Of a stretch of 64,000 nucleotides of DNA, positions 14,950 through 26,569 are shown piece by piece. The position numbers and the translations under genes are program-made. The stretch is taken from NCBI RefSeq assembly GCF_019097595.1, contig NC_080715.1, positions 26,440,355 through 26,504,354 of the forward strand, written 5' to 3'. Source of the stretch: Hemibagrus wyckioides. Its lineage: Eukaryota > Chordata > Actinopteri > Siluriformes > Bagridae. How positions within the stretch are numbered: the first letter of the stretch is position 1; every line of letters begins with the position of its first letter. Under the pieces are notes generated by a model that did no database searches, had not been told where the DNA came from, and saw nothing but the letters and a program-made list of their open reading frames with translations.

Positions 14950-17900
14950 GTCTAGGATTAGATGGTTTTAGAGTTTGATGGAACTGTTTAAAGGGTTTAT
15001 AGATGATGAGAGACTGATAGTAAGGTTGACAGGGTTTTGGAGTCTACTGGAGAGGTTTAGAGGGTTCTAGAAATTTATAGAGAGGTTTACATGGTTTTAG
15101 AGTCTGATGGAGCGGTTTAAAGGTTTTGGAGTCTCATGGAGAGGTTTAAAGGTTTTCGATTCTAATGGAGAGGTTTAAAGGTTTTGGAGTCTGATGGAGG
15201 GGTTTAAAAGGTTATAGAGTCTGATGGAGAGGTTTAAAGGTTTTTGGAGTCTGATGGAGAGGTTTAAAGGTTTTGGAGTCTGATGGAGAGGTTTAAAGGT
15301 TTTGGAGTCTGATGGAGAGGTTTAAAGGTTTTGGAGTTTGATGGAGAGGTTTAAAGGTTTTGGAGTCTGATGGAGAGGTTTGAAGGTTTTGGAGTCTGAT
15401 GGAGAGGTTTGAAGGTTTTGTAGTCTGATGGAGAGGTTTAAAGGTTTTCGATTCTGATGGAGAGGTTTAAAGGTTTTGGAGTCTGATGGAGAGGTTTAAA
15501 GGTTTCAGATTTTGATGGAGAGTTTTAAAGGTTTTGGAGTCTGATGGTGAGGTTTAAAGGTTTTCGATTCTGATGGAGAGGTTTAAAGGTTTTGGAGTCT
15601 GATGGAGAGGTTTAAAGGTTTTGGAGTCTGATGGAGAGGTTTAAAGGTTTTGGAGTCTGATGGAGAGGTTTAAAGGTTTTGGAGTCTGATGGAGGGGTTT
15701 AAAAGGTTATAGAGTCTGATGGAGAGGTTTAAATGTTTTGGAGTCTGATGGTGAGGTTTAAAGGTTTTCGATTCTGATGGAGAGGTTTAAAGGTTTTGGA
15801 GTCTGATGGAGAGGTTTAAAGGTTTTGGAGTCTGATGGTGAGCTTTAAAGGTTTTCGATTCTGATGGAGAGCTTTAAAGGTTTTCGATTCTGATGGAGAG
15901 GTTTAAAGGTTTTCGATTCTGATGGAGAGGTTTAAAGGTTTTGGAGTCTGATGGAGAGGTTTAAAGGTTTTGGAGTCTGATGGAGAGGTTTAAAGGTTTT
16001 CGATTCTGATGGAGAGGTTTAAAGGTTTTGGAGTCTGATGGTGAGGTTTAAAGGTTTTGGAGTCTGATGGAGAGGTTTAAAGGTTTTGGAGTCTGATGGA
16101 GAGGTTTAAAGGTTTTGGAGTCTGATGGAGGGGTTTAAAAGGTTATAGAGTCTGATGGAGAGGTTTAAAGGTTTTGGAGTCTGATGGAGAGGTTTAAAGG
16201 TTTTGGAGTCTGATGGAGGGGTTTAAAAGGTTATAGAGTCTGATGGAGAGGTTTAAATGTTTTGGAGTCTGATGGTGAGGTTTAAAGGTTTTCGATTCTG
16301 ATGGAGAGGTTTAAAGGTTTTGGAGTCTGATGGAGGGGTTTAAAAGGTTATAGAGTCTGATGGAGAGGTTTAAATGTTTTGGAGTCTGATGGTGAGGTTT
16401 AAAGGTTTTCGATTCTGATGGAGAGGTTTAAAGGTTTTGGAGTCTGATGGAGGGGTTTAAAAGGTTATAGAGTCTGATGGTGAGGTTTAAAGGTTTTCGA
16501 TTCTGATGGAGAGGTTTAAAGGTTTTGGAGTCTGATGGAGAGGTTTAAAGGTTTTGGAGGCTGATGGAGAGGTTTAAAGGTTTTGGAGTCTGATGGAGAG
16601 GTTTAAAGGTTTCAGATTTTGATGGAGAGGTTTAAAGGTTTTGGAGTTTGATGGAGAGGTTTAAAGGTTTTCGATTCTGATGGTGAGGTTTAAAGGTTTT
16701 GGAGTTTGATGGTGAGGTTTAAAGGTTTTGGAGTTTGATGGAGAGCTTTAAAGGTTTTCGATTCTGATGGTGAGGTTTAAAGGTTTTGGAGTCTGATGGA
16801 GAGGTTTAAAGGTTTTGGAGTCTGATGGAGAGGTTTAAAGGTTTTCGATTCTGATGGAGAGCTTTAAAGGTTTTCGATTCTGATGGAGAGGTTTAAAGGT
16901 TTTGGAGTCTGATGGAGAGGTTTAAAGGTTTTGTAGTCTGATGGAGAAGTTTAAAGGTTTTGGAGTCTGATGGAGAAGTTTAAAGGTTTTGGAGTCTGAT
17001 GGAGAGGTTTAAAGGTTTTCGATTCTGATGGAGAGCTTTAAAGGTTTTGGAGTCTGATGGAGAAGTTTAAAGGTTTTGGAGTCTGACAGAGAGGTTTAAA
17101 GGTTTTGGAGTCTGATGGAGAGGTTTAAAGGTTTTCGATTCTGATGGTGAGGTTTAAAGGCTTTGGAGTTTGATGGAGAGGTTTAAAGGTTTTGGAGTCT
17201 GATGGTGAGGTTTAAAGGTTTTCGATTCTGATGGAGAGGTTTAAAGGTTTTGGAGTCTGATGGAGAGGTTTAAAGGTTTTCGATTCTGATGGAGAGGTTT
17301 AAAGGTTTTGGAGTCTGATGGTGAGGTTTAAAGGTTTTGGAGTCTGATGGTGAGGTTTAAAGGTTTTGGAGTCTGATGGAGGGGTTTAAAAGGTTATAGA
17401 GTCTGATGGAGAGGTTTAAAGGTTTTCGATTCTGATGGAGAGGTTTAAATGTTTTGGAGTCTGATGGTGAGGTTTAAAGGTTTTGGAGTCTGATGGTGAG
17501 GTTTAAAGGTTTTGGAGTCTGATGGAGAGGTTTAAAGGTTTTGGAGTCTGATGGTGAGGTTTAAAGGTTTTGGAGTCTGATGGTGAGGTTTAAAGGTTTT
17601 GGAGTCTGATGGAGAGGTTTAAAGGTTTTGGAGTCTGATGGAGGGGTTTAAAAGGTTATAGAGTCTGATGGAGAGGTTTAAAGGTTTTCGATTCTGATGG
17701 AGAGGTTTAAAGGTTTTCGATTCTGATGGAGAGGTTTAAAGGTTTTCGATTCTGATGGACAGGTTTAAAGGTTTTGGAGTTTGATGGAGAGGTTTAAAGG
17801 TTTTGGAGTCTGATGGAGAGGTTTGAAGGTTTTGGAGTCTGATGGTGAGGTTTAAAGGTTTTCGATTCTGATGGAGAGGTTTAAAGGTTTTGGAGTCTGA

Positions 17901-20900
17901 TGGAGAGGTTTAAAGGTTTCAGATTTTGATGGAGAGATTTAAAGGTTTTGGAGTCAGATGGTGAGGTTTAAAGGTTTTCGATTCTGATGGAGAGGTTTAA
18001 AGGTTTTGGAGTCTGATGGAGAGGTTTAAAGGTTTCAGATTTTGATGGAGAGATTTAAAGGTTTTGGAGTCTGATGGTGAGGTTTAAAGGTTTCAGATTT
18101 TGATGGAGAGATTTAAAGGTTTTGGAGTCTGATGGTGAGGTTTAAAGGTTTTGGAGTCTGATGGAGAGGTTTAAAGGTTTTGGAGGCTGATGGTGAGGTT
18201 TAAAGGTTTTGGAGTCTGATGGAGAGGTTTAAAGGTTTTGGAGTCTGATGGAGAGGTTTAAAGGTTTTGGAGTCTGATGGAGGGGTTTAAAAGGTTATAG
18301 AGTCTGATGGAGAGGTTTAAATGTTTTGGAGTCTGATGGTGAGGTTTAAAGGTTTTCAATTCTGATGGAGAGGTTTAAAGGTTTTCGATTCTGATGGAGA
18401 GGTTTAAAGGTTTTGGAGTCTGATGGAGAGGTTTAAAGGTTTTCGAGTCTGATGGTGAGGTTTAAAGGTTTTCGATTCTGATGGAGAGCTTTAAAGGTTT
18501 TCGATTCTGATGGAGAGGTTTAAAGGTTTTCGATTCTGATGGAGAGGTTTAAAGGTTTTGGAGTCTGATGGAGAGGTTTAAAGGTTTTGGAGTCTGATGG
18601 TGAGGTTTAAAGGTTTTCGATTCTGATGGAGAGGTTTAAAGGTTTTGGAGTTTGATGGAGAGGTTTAAAGGTTTTCGATTCTGATGGAGAGGTTTAAAGG
18701 TTTTGGAGTCTGATGGAGAGGTTTAAAGGTTTCAGATTTTGATGGAGAGATTTAAAGGTTTTGGAGTCTGATGGTGAGGTTTAAAGGTTTTCGATTCTGA
18801 TGGAGAGGTTTAAAGGTTTTGGAGTCTGATGGAGAGGTTTAAAGGTATTGGAGTCTGATGGTGAGGTTTAAAGGTTTTGGAGTGTGATGGAGAGGTTTAA
18901 AGGTTTTGGAGTCTGATGGAGGGGTTTAAAAGGTTATAGAGTCTGATGGAGAGGTTTAAATGTTTTGGAGTCTGATGGTGAGGTTTAAAGGTTTTCAATT
19001 CTGATGGAGAGGTTTAAAGGTTTTCGATTCTGATGGAGAGGTTTAAAGGTTTTGGAGTCTGATGGAGAGGTTTAAAGGTTTTCGAGTCTGATGGTGAGGT
19101 TTAAAGGTTTTCGATTCTGATGGAGAGGTTTAAAGGTTTTCGATTCTGATGGAGAGGTTTAAAGGTTTTGGAGTCTGATGGAGAGGTTTAAAGGTTTTGG
19201 AGTCTGATGGTGAGGTTTAAAGGTTTTGGATTCTGATGGAGAGGTTTAAAGGTTTTGGAGTTTGATGGAGAGGTTTAAAGGTTTTCGATTCTGATGGAGA
19301 GGTTTAAAGGTTTTGGAGTCTGATGGAGAGGTTTAAAGGTTTCAGATTTTGATGGAGAGATTTAAAGGTTTTGGAGTCTGATGGTGAGGTTTAAAGGTTT
19401 TCGATTCTGATGGAGAGGTTTAAAGGTTTTGGAGTCTGATGGAGAGGTTTAAAGGTATTGGAGTCTGATGGTGAGGTTTAAAGGTTTTGGAGTGTGATGG
19501 AGAGGTTTAAAGGTTTTGGAGTCTGATGGAGGGGTTTAAAAGGTTATAGAGTCTGATGGAGAGGTTTAAATGTTTTGGAGTCTGATGGTGAGGTTTAAAG
19601 GTTTTCGATTCTGATGGAGAGGTTTAAAGGTTTTCGATTCTGATGGAGAGGTTTAAAGGTTTTGGAGTCTGATGGAGAGGTTTAAAGGTTTTGGAGTCTG
19701 ATGGTGAGGTTTAAAGGTTTTCGATTCTGATGGAGAGCTTTAAAGGTTTTCGATTCTGATGGAGAGGTTTAAAGGTTTTCGATTCTGATGGAGAGTTTTA
19801 AAGGTTTTGGAGTCTGATGGAGAGGTTTAAAGGTTTTGGAGTCTGATGGTGAGGTTTAAAGGTTTTCGATTCTGATGGAGAGGTTTAAAGGTTTTGGAGT
19901 TTGATGGAGAGGTTTAAAGGTTTTCGATTCTGATGGAGAGCTTTAAAGGTTTTGGAGTCTGATGGAGAAGTTTAAAGGTTTTGGAGTCTGACGGAGAGGT
20001 TTAAAGGTTTTGGAGTCTGATGGAGAGGTTTAAAGGTTTTCGATTCTGATGGAGAGGTTTAAAGGTTTTGGAGTCTGATGGTGAGGTTTAAAGGTTTTGG
20101 AGTGTGATGGAGAGGTTTAAAGGTTTTGGAGTCTGATGGAGAGGTTTAAAGGTTTTGGAGTCTGATGGAGAGGTTTAAAGGTTTTGGAGTCTGATGGTGA
20201 TGTTTAAAGGTTTTGGAGTGTGATGGAGAGGTTTAAAGGTTTTGGAGTCTAATGGTGAGGTTTAAAGTTTTTCGATTCTGATGGAGAGCTTTAAAGGTTT
20301 TCGATTCTGATGGAGAGGTTTAAAGGTTTTCGATTCTGATGGAGAGGTTTAAAGGTTTTGGAGTCTGATGGAGAGGTTTAAAGGTTTTGGAGTCTGATGG
20401 TGAGGTTTAAAGGTTTTCGATTCTGATGGAGAGGTTTAAAGGTTTTGGAGTTTGATGGAGAGGTTTAAAGGTTTTGGAGTCTGATGGAGAGGTTTAAATG
20501 TTTTGGAGTCTGATGGTGAGGTTTAAAGGTTTTCGATTCTGATGGAGAGGTTTAAAGGTTTTGGGGTCTGATGGAGAGGATTAAATGTTTTGGAGTCTGA
20601 TGGAGAGCTTTAAAGGTTTTCGATTCTGATGGAGAGGTTTAAAGGTTTTGGAGTCTGATGGAGAGGTTTAAAGGTTTTGGAGTCTGATGGAGAGGTTTAA
20701 AGGTTTTGGAGTCTGATGGAGAGGTTTAAAGGTTTTGGAGTCTGATGGAGAGGTTTAAAGGTTTTGGAGTCTGATGGAGAGCTTTAAAGGTTTTCGATTC
20801 TGATGGAGAGGTTTAAAGGTTTTGGAGTCTGATGGAGAGGTTTAAAGGTTTTGGAGTCTGATGGAGAGCTTTAAAGGTTTTCGATTCTGATGGAGAGGTT

Positions 20901-22745
20901 TAAAGGTTTTTGATTCTGATGGAGAGGTTTAAAGGTTTTGGAGTTTGATGGAGAGTTTTAAAGGTTTTCGATTCTGCTGGTGAGGTTTAAAGGTTTTGGA
21001 GTTTGATGGAGAGGTTTAAAGGTTTTGGAGTCTGATGGTGAGGTTTAAAGGTTTTCGATTCTGATGGAGAGGTTTAAAGGTTTTGGAGTCTGATGGTGAG
21101 GTTTAAAGGTTTTGGAGTCTGATGGTGAGGTTTAAAGGTATTGGAGTCTGATGGTGAGGTTTAAAGGTTTTGGAGTGTGATGGAGAGGTTTAAAGGTTTT
21201 GGAGTCTGATGGAGAGGTTTAAAGGTTTTGGAGTCTGATGGAGAGGTTTAAAGGTTTTGGAGTCTGATGGTGATGTTTAAAGGTTTTGGAGTGTGATGGA
21301 GAGGTTTAAAGGTTTTGGAGTCTGATGGAGAGGTTTAAAGGTTTTGGAGTCTGATGGAGAGGTTTAAAGGTTTTGGAGTCTGATGGAGAGGTTTAAAGGT
21401 TTTGGAGTCTAATGGTGAGGTTTAAAGGTTTTCGATTCTGATGGAGAGCTTTAAAGGTTTTCGATTCTGATGGAGAGGTTTAAAGGTTTTCGATTCTGAT
21501 GGAGAGGTTTAAAGGTTTTGGAGTCTGATGGAGAGGTTTAAAGGTTTTGGAGTCTGATGGTGAGGTTTAAAGGTTTTCGATTCTGATGGAGAGGTTTAAA
21601 GGTTTTGGAGTTTGATGGAGAGGTTTAAAGGTTTTGGAGTCTGATGGAGAGGTTTAAATGTTTTGGAGTCTGATGGTGAGGTTTAAAGGTTTTCGATTCT
21701 GATGGAGAGGTTTAAAGGTTTTGGAGTCTGATGGAGAGGATTAAATGTTTTGGAGTCTGATGGAGAGCTTTAAAGGTTTTCGATTCTGATGGAAAGGTTT
21801 AAAGGTTTTGGAGTCTGATGGAGAGGTTTAAAGGTTTTGGAGTCTGATGGAGAGGTTTAAAGGTTTTGGAGTCTGATGGAGAGCTTTAAAGGTTTTTGAT
21901 TCTGATGGAGAGGTTTAAAGGTTTTGGAGTTTGATGGAGAGTTTTAAAGGTTTTCGATTCTGCTGGTGAGGTTTAAAGGTTTTGGAGTTTGATGGAGAGG
22001 TTTAAAGGTTTTGGAGTCTGATGGTGAGGTTTAAAGGTTTTCGATTCTGATGGAGAGGTTTAAAGGTTTTGGAGTCTGATGGTGAGGTTTAAAGGTTTTG
22101 GAGTCTGATGGTGAGGTTTAAAGGTTTTGGAGTGTGATGGAGAGGTTTAAAGGTTTTGGAGTCTGATGGTGAGGTTTAAAGGTTTTCGATTCTGATGGAG
22201 AGGTTTAAAGGTTTTGGAGTCTGATGGTGAGGTTTAAAGGTTTTGGAGTCTGATGGTGAGGTTTAAAGGTTTTGGAGTGTGATGGAGAGGTTTAAAGGTT
22301 TTGGAGTCTGATGGAGAGGATTAAATGTTTTGGAGTCTGATGGAGAGCTTTAAAGGTTTTCGATTCTGATGGAGAGGTTTAAAGGTTTTGGAGTCTGATG
22401 GAGAGGTTTAAAGGTTTTGGAGTCTGATGGAGAGGTTTAAAGGTTTTGGAGTCTGATGGAGAGGTTTAAAGGTTTTGGAGTCTGATGGAGAGGTTTAAAG
22501 GTTTTGGAGTCTGATGGAGAGGTTTAAAGGTTTTGGAGTCTGATGGAGAGGTTTAAAGGTTTTGGAGTCTGATGGAGAGGTTTAAAGGTTTTGGAGTCTG
22601 ATGGAGAGGTTTAAAGGTTTTGGAGTCTGATGGAGAGGTTTAAAGGTTTTGGAGTCTGATGGAGAGGTCTTACAGCAGTCTCTGAGTGGTTTAGAGCATC
22701 GTAGAGTCTGTTAGAAAAGTTTGCAGCTCAGTAGAGTCTGATAGA
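14950..22745 (+). repeat. Large 29-bp minisatellite array (about 260 copies)
   Basis: The unit reads GTTTAAAGG, then TTTTGGAGTCTGATGG, then AGAG: 29 bp, with the period checked on consecutive units. Common variants replace GGAGTC by CGATTC, AGAGG by TGAGG, or carry a 30-bp form with AGGGGTTTAAAAGG and TTATAGAG. The core (about 15110-22669) is nearly uniform. Units at both ends (14950-15110 and 22670-22745) are strongly diverged. Because 29 is not a multiple of 3 and the unit contains stop codons, no reading frame stays open. The plus strand is rich in G, T and A and very poor in C. There are no spacers, so it is not a CRISPR-like array. Confidence 0.97.
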
Positions 22746-22748
22746 GAG

Positions 22749-22750
22749 TT

Positions 22751-22830
<80 letters not shown>

Positions 22831-22831
22831 T
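22749..22831. repeat. (TTTC)n microsatellite
   Basis: About 20 TTTC copies begin immediately after the last degenerate minisatellite unit. Confidence 0.95.
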
Positions 22832-22984
22832 TATTCCATGACATTATAGTTTCTATGCTACAATTTTTGGTTGCTACTAAAGGTGTTCTTATGCACAAAT
22901 TCACCATAAAACATCTAGATAAAAAAAAATCACAAAATGGGGTTCACTTTTTCCTTCTAAATCTACAAGGCCTGGCGATACTTT

Positions 22985-23235
22985 TTTTGTTGGTTTTTTT
23001 TTTTTTCAGAAAAGCACATTACGGTGAGGCGCATTATTTCCTGAAGAACGAGAAGAACGCGGTGCATAATGGAATCCCAAAAGCTTTTTTGCGTCTTTTC
23101 TTTTTGTCTTCATTGTCTTTCATTCCTTTTTATTCCTCTCCGCGCTATCGATGTAAAGTCCTTTGAGCTGAAACGAAGGGCATTCATACACCCTGAAAAG
23201 GGCTTTTAAAGTCGAGTGCGACTCGAACAAAAGCA
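22985..23235. other. Complex non-repetitive block, candidate conserved non-coding element
   Basis: Mixed-composition DNA (for example CATTCATACACCCTGAAAAG) without simple repeats or stable open frames, unlike the surroundings. Vertebrate Sox21 loci sit in deserts with many conserved non-coding enhancers (established knowledge). That this block is one of them is inference. Confidence 0.25.
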
Positions 23236-23288
23236 CGAAGGAGCGGCTTGCTAAAGAACCCAGAGTGACTCAGTGTTTATAAAAGCAC

Positions 23289-23293
23289 ATGTG

Positions 23294-23328
<35 letters not shown>

Positions 23329-23341
23329 GTGCGTGTGTGTG
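23289..23341. repeat. (GT)n microsatellite
   Basis: GT dinucleotides with single TT and GC interruptions, flanked by intergenic DNA. Confidence 0.9.
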
Positions 23342-24265
23342 AATAAAATACAGAAAAAAACATCCAGGTTTGGGTTATATCATATATAATATTGTTGATG
23401 TTTTTGGATTTTCTGCAGAATAAAAATAAGGCATTTTTGGGATCTACTTAATTCTTCTGAAAGTTCTATAACCGTAAATAGAGTGAAATGGATTTATTCC
23501 AGCTATTGTAGATGTTTTCCAGCATTAAATTGCTTCTTTATGTCTAGTTTTTAAATTTGTTAAAGGCAGGGGAACAGAATAAAACATTGCTGTCTTTTAG
23601 GGTTAGCAGGTATATTTTGATCAGCGGAACGTTCCGGATGGAATGAATGGAGAAAATCACGTATAAAGGTGGACACAGTTTTCATTTTCCCCCAATTAAA
23701 GCTCAATTATTGCCGAGCCTCTAGAAGAGAAGAAAAGACAGGATGAATAGAGGGATGAGTGAGAGGACGAGGCTCCGCGGGAACTCTTTCTCTCTCTCTT
23801 TCACCGAGATGCTTCACTTCCACATTTTCCTCCGATGGGGTGTTTTTTTTCTTTCCGTCTCAATGCCTTGACAATCGCCCCATCCATTTCTTTTCTTTTA
23901 TCTTGTTCAGAGCGTATAGAGACTCAAACGGCGCACACACAGTGGCCTTTTGTGCTGTGGAGGGGGGTTTTTTTCAGATGCTAACAGAACCTGTAGCAGT
24001 TTCATGCTAACTTGAGGGAAACCAAAGTGGAGAGCTTTCTATCATCGTCACTGAAGACTTAAAAAAATGGAGCTGATTGAACCTGACATAACTTTAGTGA
24101 TCTGCTCACGACAACAATGATTGAAAACCCTTTATTTTTCTAATTTTAAAAAAACATGACAGCTTTTTCTTGATGTTTTACTGTTTAAGTTGAACTAGAG
24201 ACTTGACTGAAAATTCAGTTTCATTTGACTTAATCAGTATTCGACTAGCTAGACTGGATCATCTG

Positions 24266-24318
24266 TAATAATAATAATAATAATAATAATAGTAACAATA
24301 ATAATAAGAATAATAATT
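24266..24318. repeat. (AAT)n microsatellite
   Basis: Imperfect AAT repeat with AGT, AAC and AAG interruptions. A CA run follows at 24461-24482. Confidence 0.85.
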
Positions 24319-24579
24319 TAATGTTTTAATCTAAATTAGATCTTTACACTGATTAAGAGGAAGAAGAGATTAAATCTGAGGTTAGTCAATAAAATTGATT
24401 AAACCTGTCGCAATTGCCTTAAGAGTTGACACTGATGGGTTTGCATTAACATCACACAGACACACACACACACACACACACATACCAGAGAGACAGAGAG
24501 ATCTACACACTGAATTAAATCCAGTTAAAGAGCTGAAACCTAAAGAGGCCTAAAAACATCAAACCAAATCAATAAAAAC

Positions 24580-25400
24580 TTTACTAGAAGTTACAGTTAC
24601 AAAGCCCTGACACTGGAGACTCCTTATTTACATGTTATATTATATTAAATAACATTAAACATTATATTATATATAATATTCAACACCAACAAATCCAAAC
24701 TGAATCCATTTAAAACAAACCAAACTAAACACCACATTGACCACAGTGATCACACACCACACACCGATCCAATGAGCTGAAGCTCAGAAGAACAAAAATC
24801 TGAGTCACAACTTCACAACACTCACAACTAACAACCTGAAAAACCCAGACACACAGCAGAGACTCTGTAAACAGAGACAGGCGCCAGTCTGATCCGTCCA
24901 ATCCACAATATAAGCAGATCAGACAGGAATATCAGCAGATTATTCATACTTCTTCAGATACAGAAACAGCAATCACCTCAGATCTAATCTAATCACCTCA
25001 AATCTAATTTGGACAGGCTGGGGTGCATTCTGGTGCAAAGACAGACAACAGGAACATGAGAACCCAAACCATGAGAGCTAAACAAGAACCAGAGTACAGG
25101 AAACTGAAAACAAGGTCCAGGCGATGGAGAGGATACAGCACTGATACTTTGTGAAAACAAAACAGAAGATAAAACAGAACACGTGGATTTGCCTCATGCT
25201 GCCGTGACAAAACACTTTTCACTTCAAACTCAAACTTGTCAATAAACACACTTCTCCTTACAGACAATGTCACACGGTTTTCTATTTATTATTACATTTA
25301 CACTCTACACGTCCCTGTGAATGAGTCGTCACTATGGAAATGAATCAACTCCTTCTGACCAATCACAATCCACAATTCAGCATGTTCATTCTGATCAGCG
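24580..25400 (-). repeat. Dispersed repeat, inverted copy with diverged or inserted interior
   Basis: The left part (24608-24631) carries CACTGGAGACTCC, the reverse complement of the motif near the right side of the 8.5-kb copy. The right part (about 25300-25395) carries CTTCTGACCAATCACAATC, the reverse complement of its CTGATTGGTC side. The two ends face each other as expected for one reverse-oriented copy enlarged to about 0.8 kb, but two separate fragments cannot be excluded. Confidence 0.4.
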
Positions 25401-25704
25401 CTGCATGCTACAACACACAAAATCCTCCTGAATCTCACAGGACAGTTACAGGAGAAATTTATACCTAAATAAAGAGGAAGGGACTAGCGTGTCACATTTT
25501 TAGCATAAACGTGACATACTGTATATTCGGTTGTGTGATCCGGAGAAAATGTTGGCCTTTTTTTCCCCACCTATGACCTGTTCCACACGGCAGGACCTCA
25601 GTGTTTAACCCCGCACTGTCCCTGCTGGCCATTTCATCACTATCTGTTTCTCCCATAATGCAGTTCTGCCTCCGGCAAATTAGAATGAACATCTCAGATT
25701 CTCC

Positions 25705-25820
25705 TGTCTGTCTGTCTGTCTGTCTGTCTGCTTGCCTGTCTGTCTGCCTGTCTGTTTGCCTGTCTATCTATCTGTCTGCCTGCCTGTCTGTTTGTCTGTC
25801 TGTCTGTCTGACTGTCTGAC
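25705..25820. repeat. (CTGT)n imperfect microsatellite
   Basis: CTGT tetranucleotides with CTGC and CTAT variants. The Cys-Leu-Ser-Val open frame through it is a repeat artefact. Confidence 0.9.
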
Positions 25821-26010
25821 AGCATCCTACAGCAGGATATTGAAGGAGTTTAGTTCAATTTGCGGAGGCATCGCTTGCTAATGACAAAATTAGAGGATTG
25901 TGACACACACACACACACACATTTTTCATACAATATCACACCACAGTTCAAGTCATTATGAGTCTTAATAATAAACAGCATACAGGAAGCATACGCAGAG
26001 TAACATATTT

Positions 26011-26041
<31 letters not shown>

Positions 26042-26569
26042 ATGAGTGTGGGTGGAGTGGGTTTTACGCTCATGCTTCACCTCATTTTGTCCAATTATCT
26101 CAGCTGGGTGTAGACAAGCCCCAAAGTGTGTAAGAGAAAACTCTAAAGCCACATAACACACACACACACACACATTTCCTTCCCTGTGCTAAATGAAAAG
26201 CAGTGGGTCTGAAAGCCAATCGTTAGCAGGGATCTGACAAGGGTGCGTTCGTTAGCGCAGATCGTTATCGTTAATTAAAAACTATTGTAACTGGCTTTAA
26301 TTCTCTGCACGTCTCTGACACGTGAGGACGTTACTGTGGCTCTGAAGAACGCTCCTTTTATAAATGGTTGATTTTGCACATCGTATGTGTGTGTGTGTGT
26401 GTGTGTGTGCGTGCTCAAATTAATTAACATAACACAGAACGAATGCAAATGGAGACGAACGTGCCTTTTCACTTGAAGCCCTCGTCCGCCTTTTTGTTCG
26501 GCTTTTATTTCTTTGTGCTCAGACACAGGAAGTATCACAGGAACAACGTGATATCACACGCAATTCAGC

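Noticed and set aside
14950..22745. Regularly spaced repeats resembling a CRISPR array
   Set aside because: Units are directly adjacent without unique spacers, the setting is a vertebrate genome, and the 29-bp period is a plain minisatellite.
22855..23166. 103-codon frame after the TTTC repeat
   Set aside because: It is Phe/Leu-rich from T-rich DNA, with no start context, domain or splice sites. The region reads better as non-coding complex DNA.
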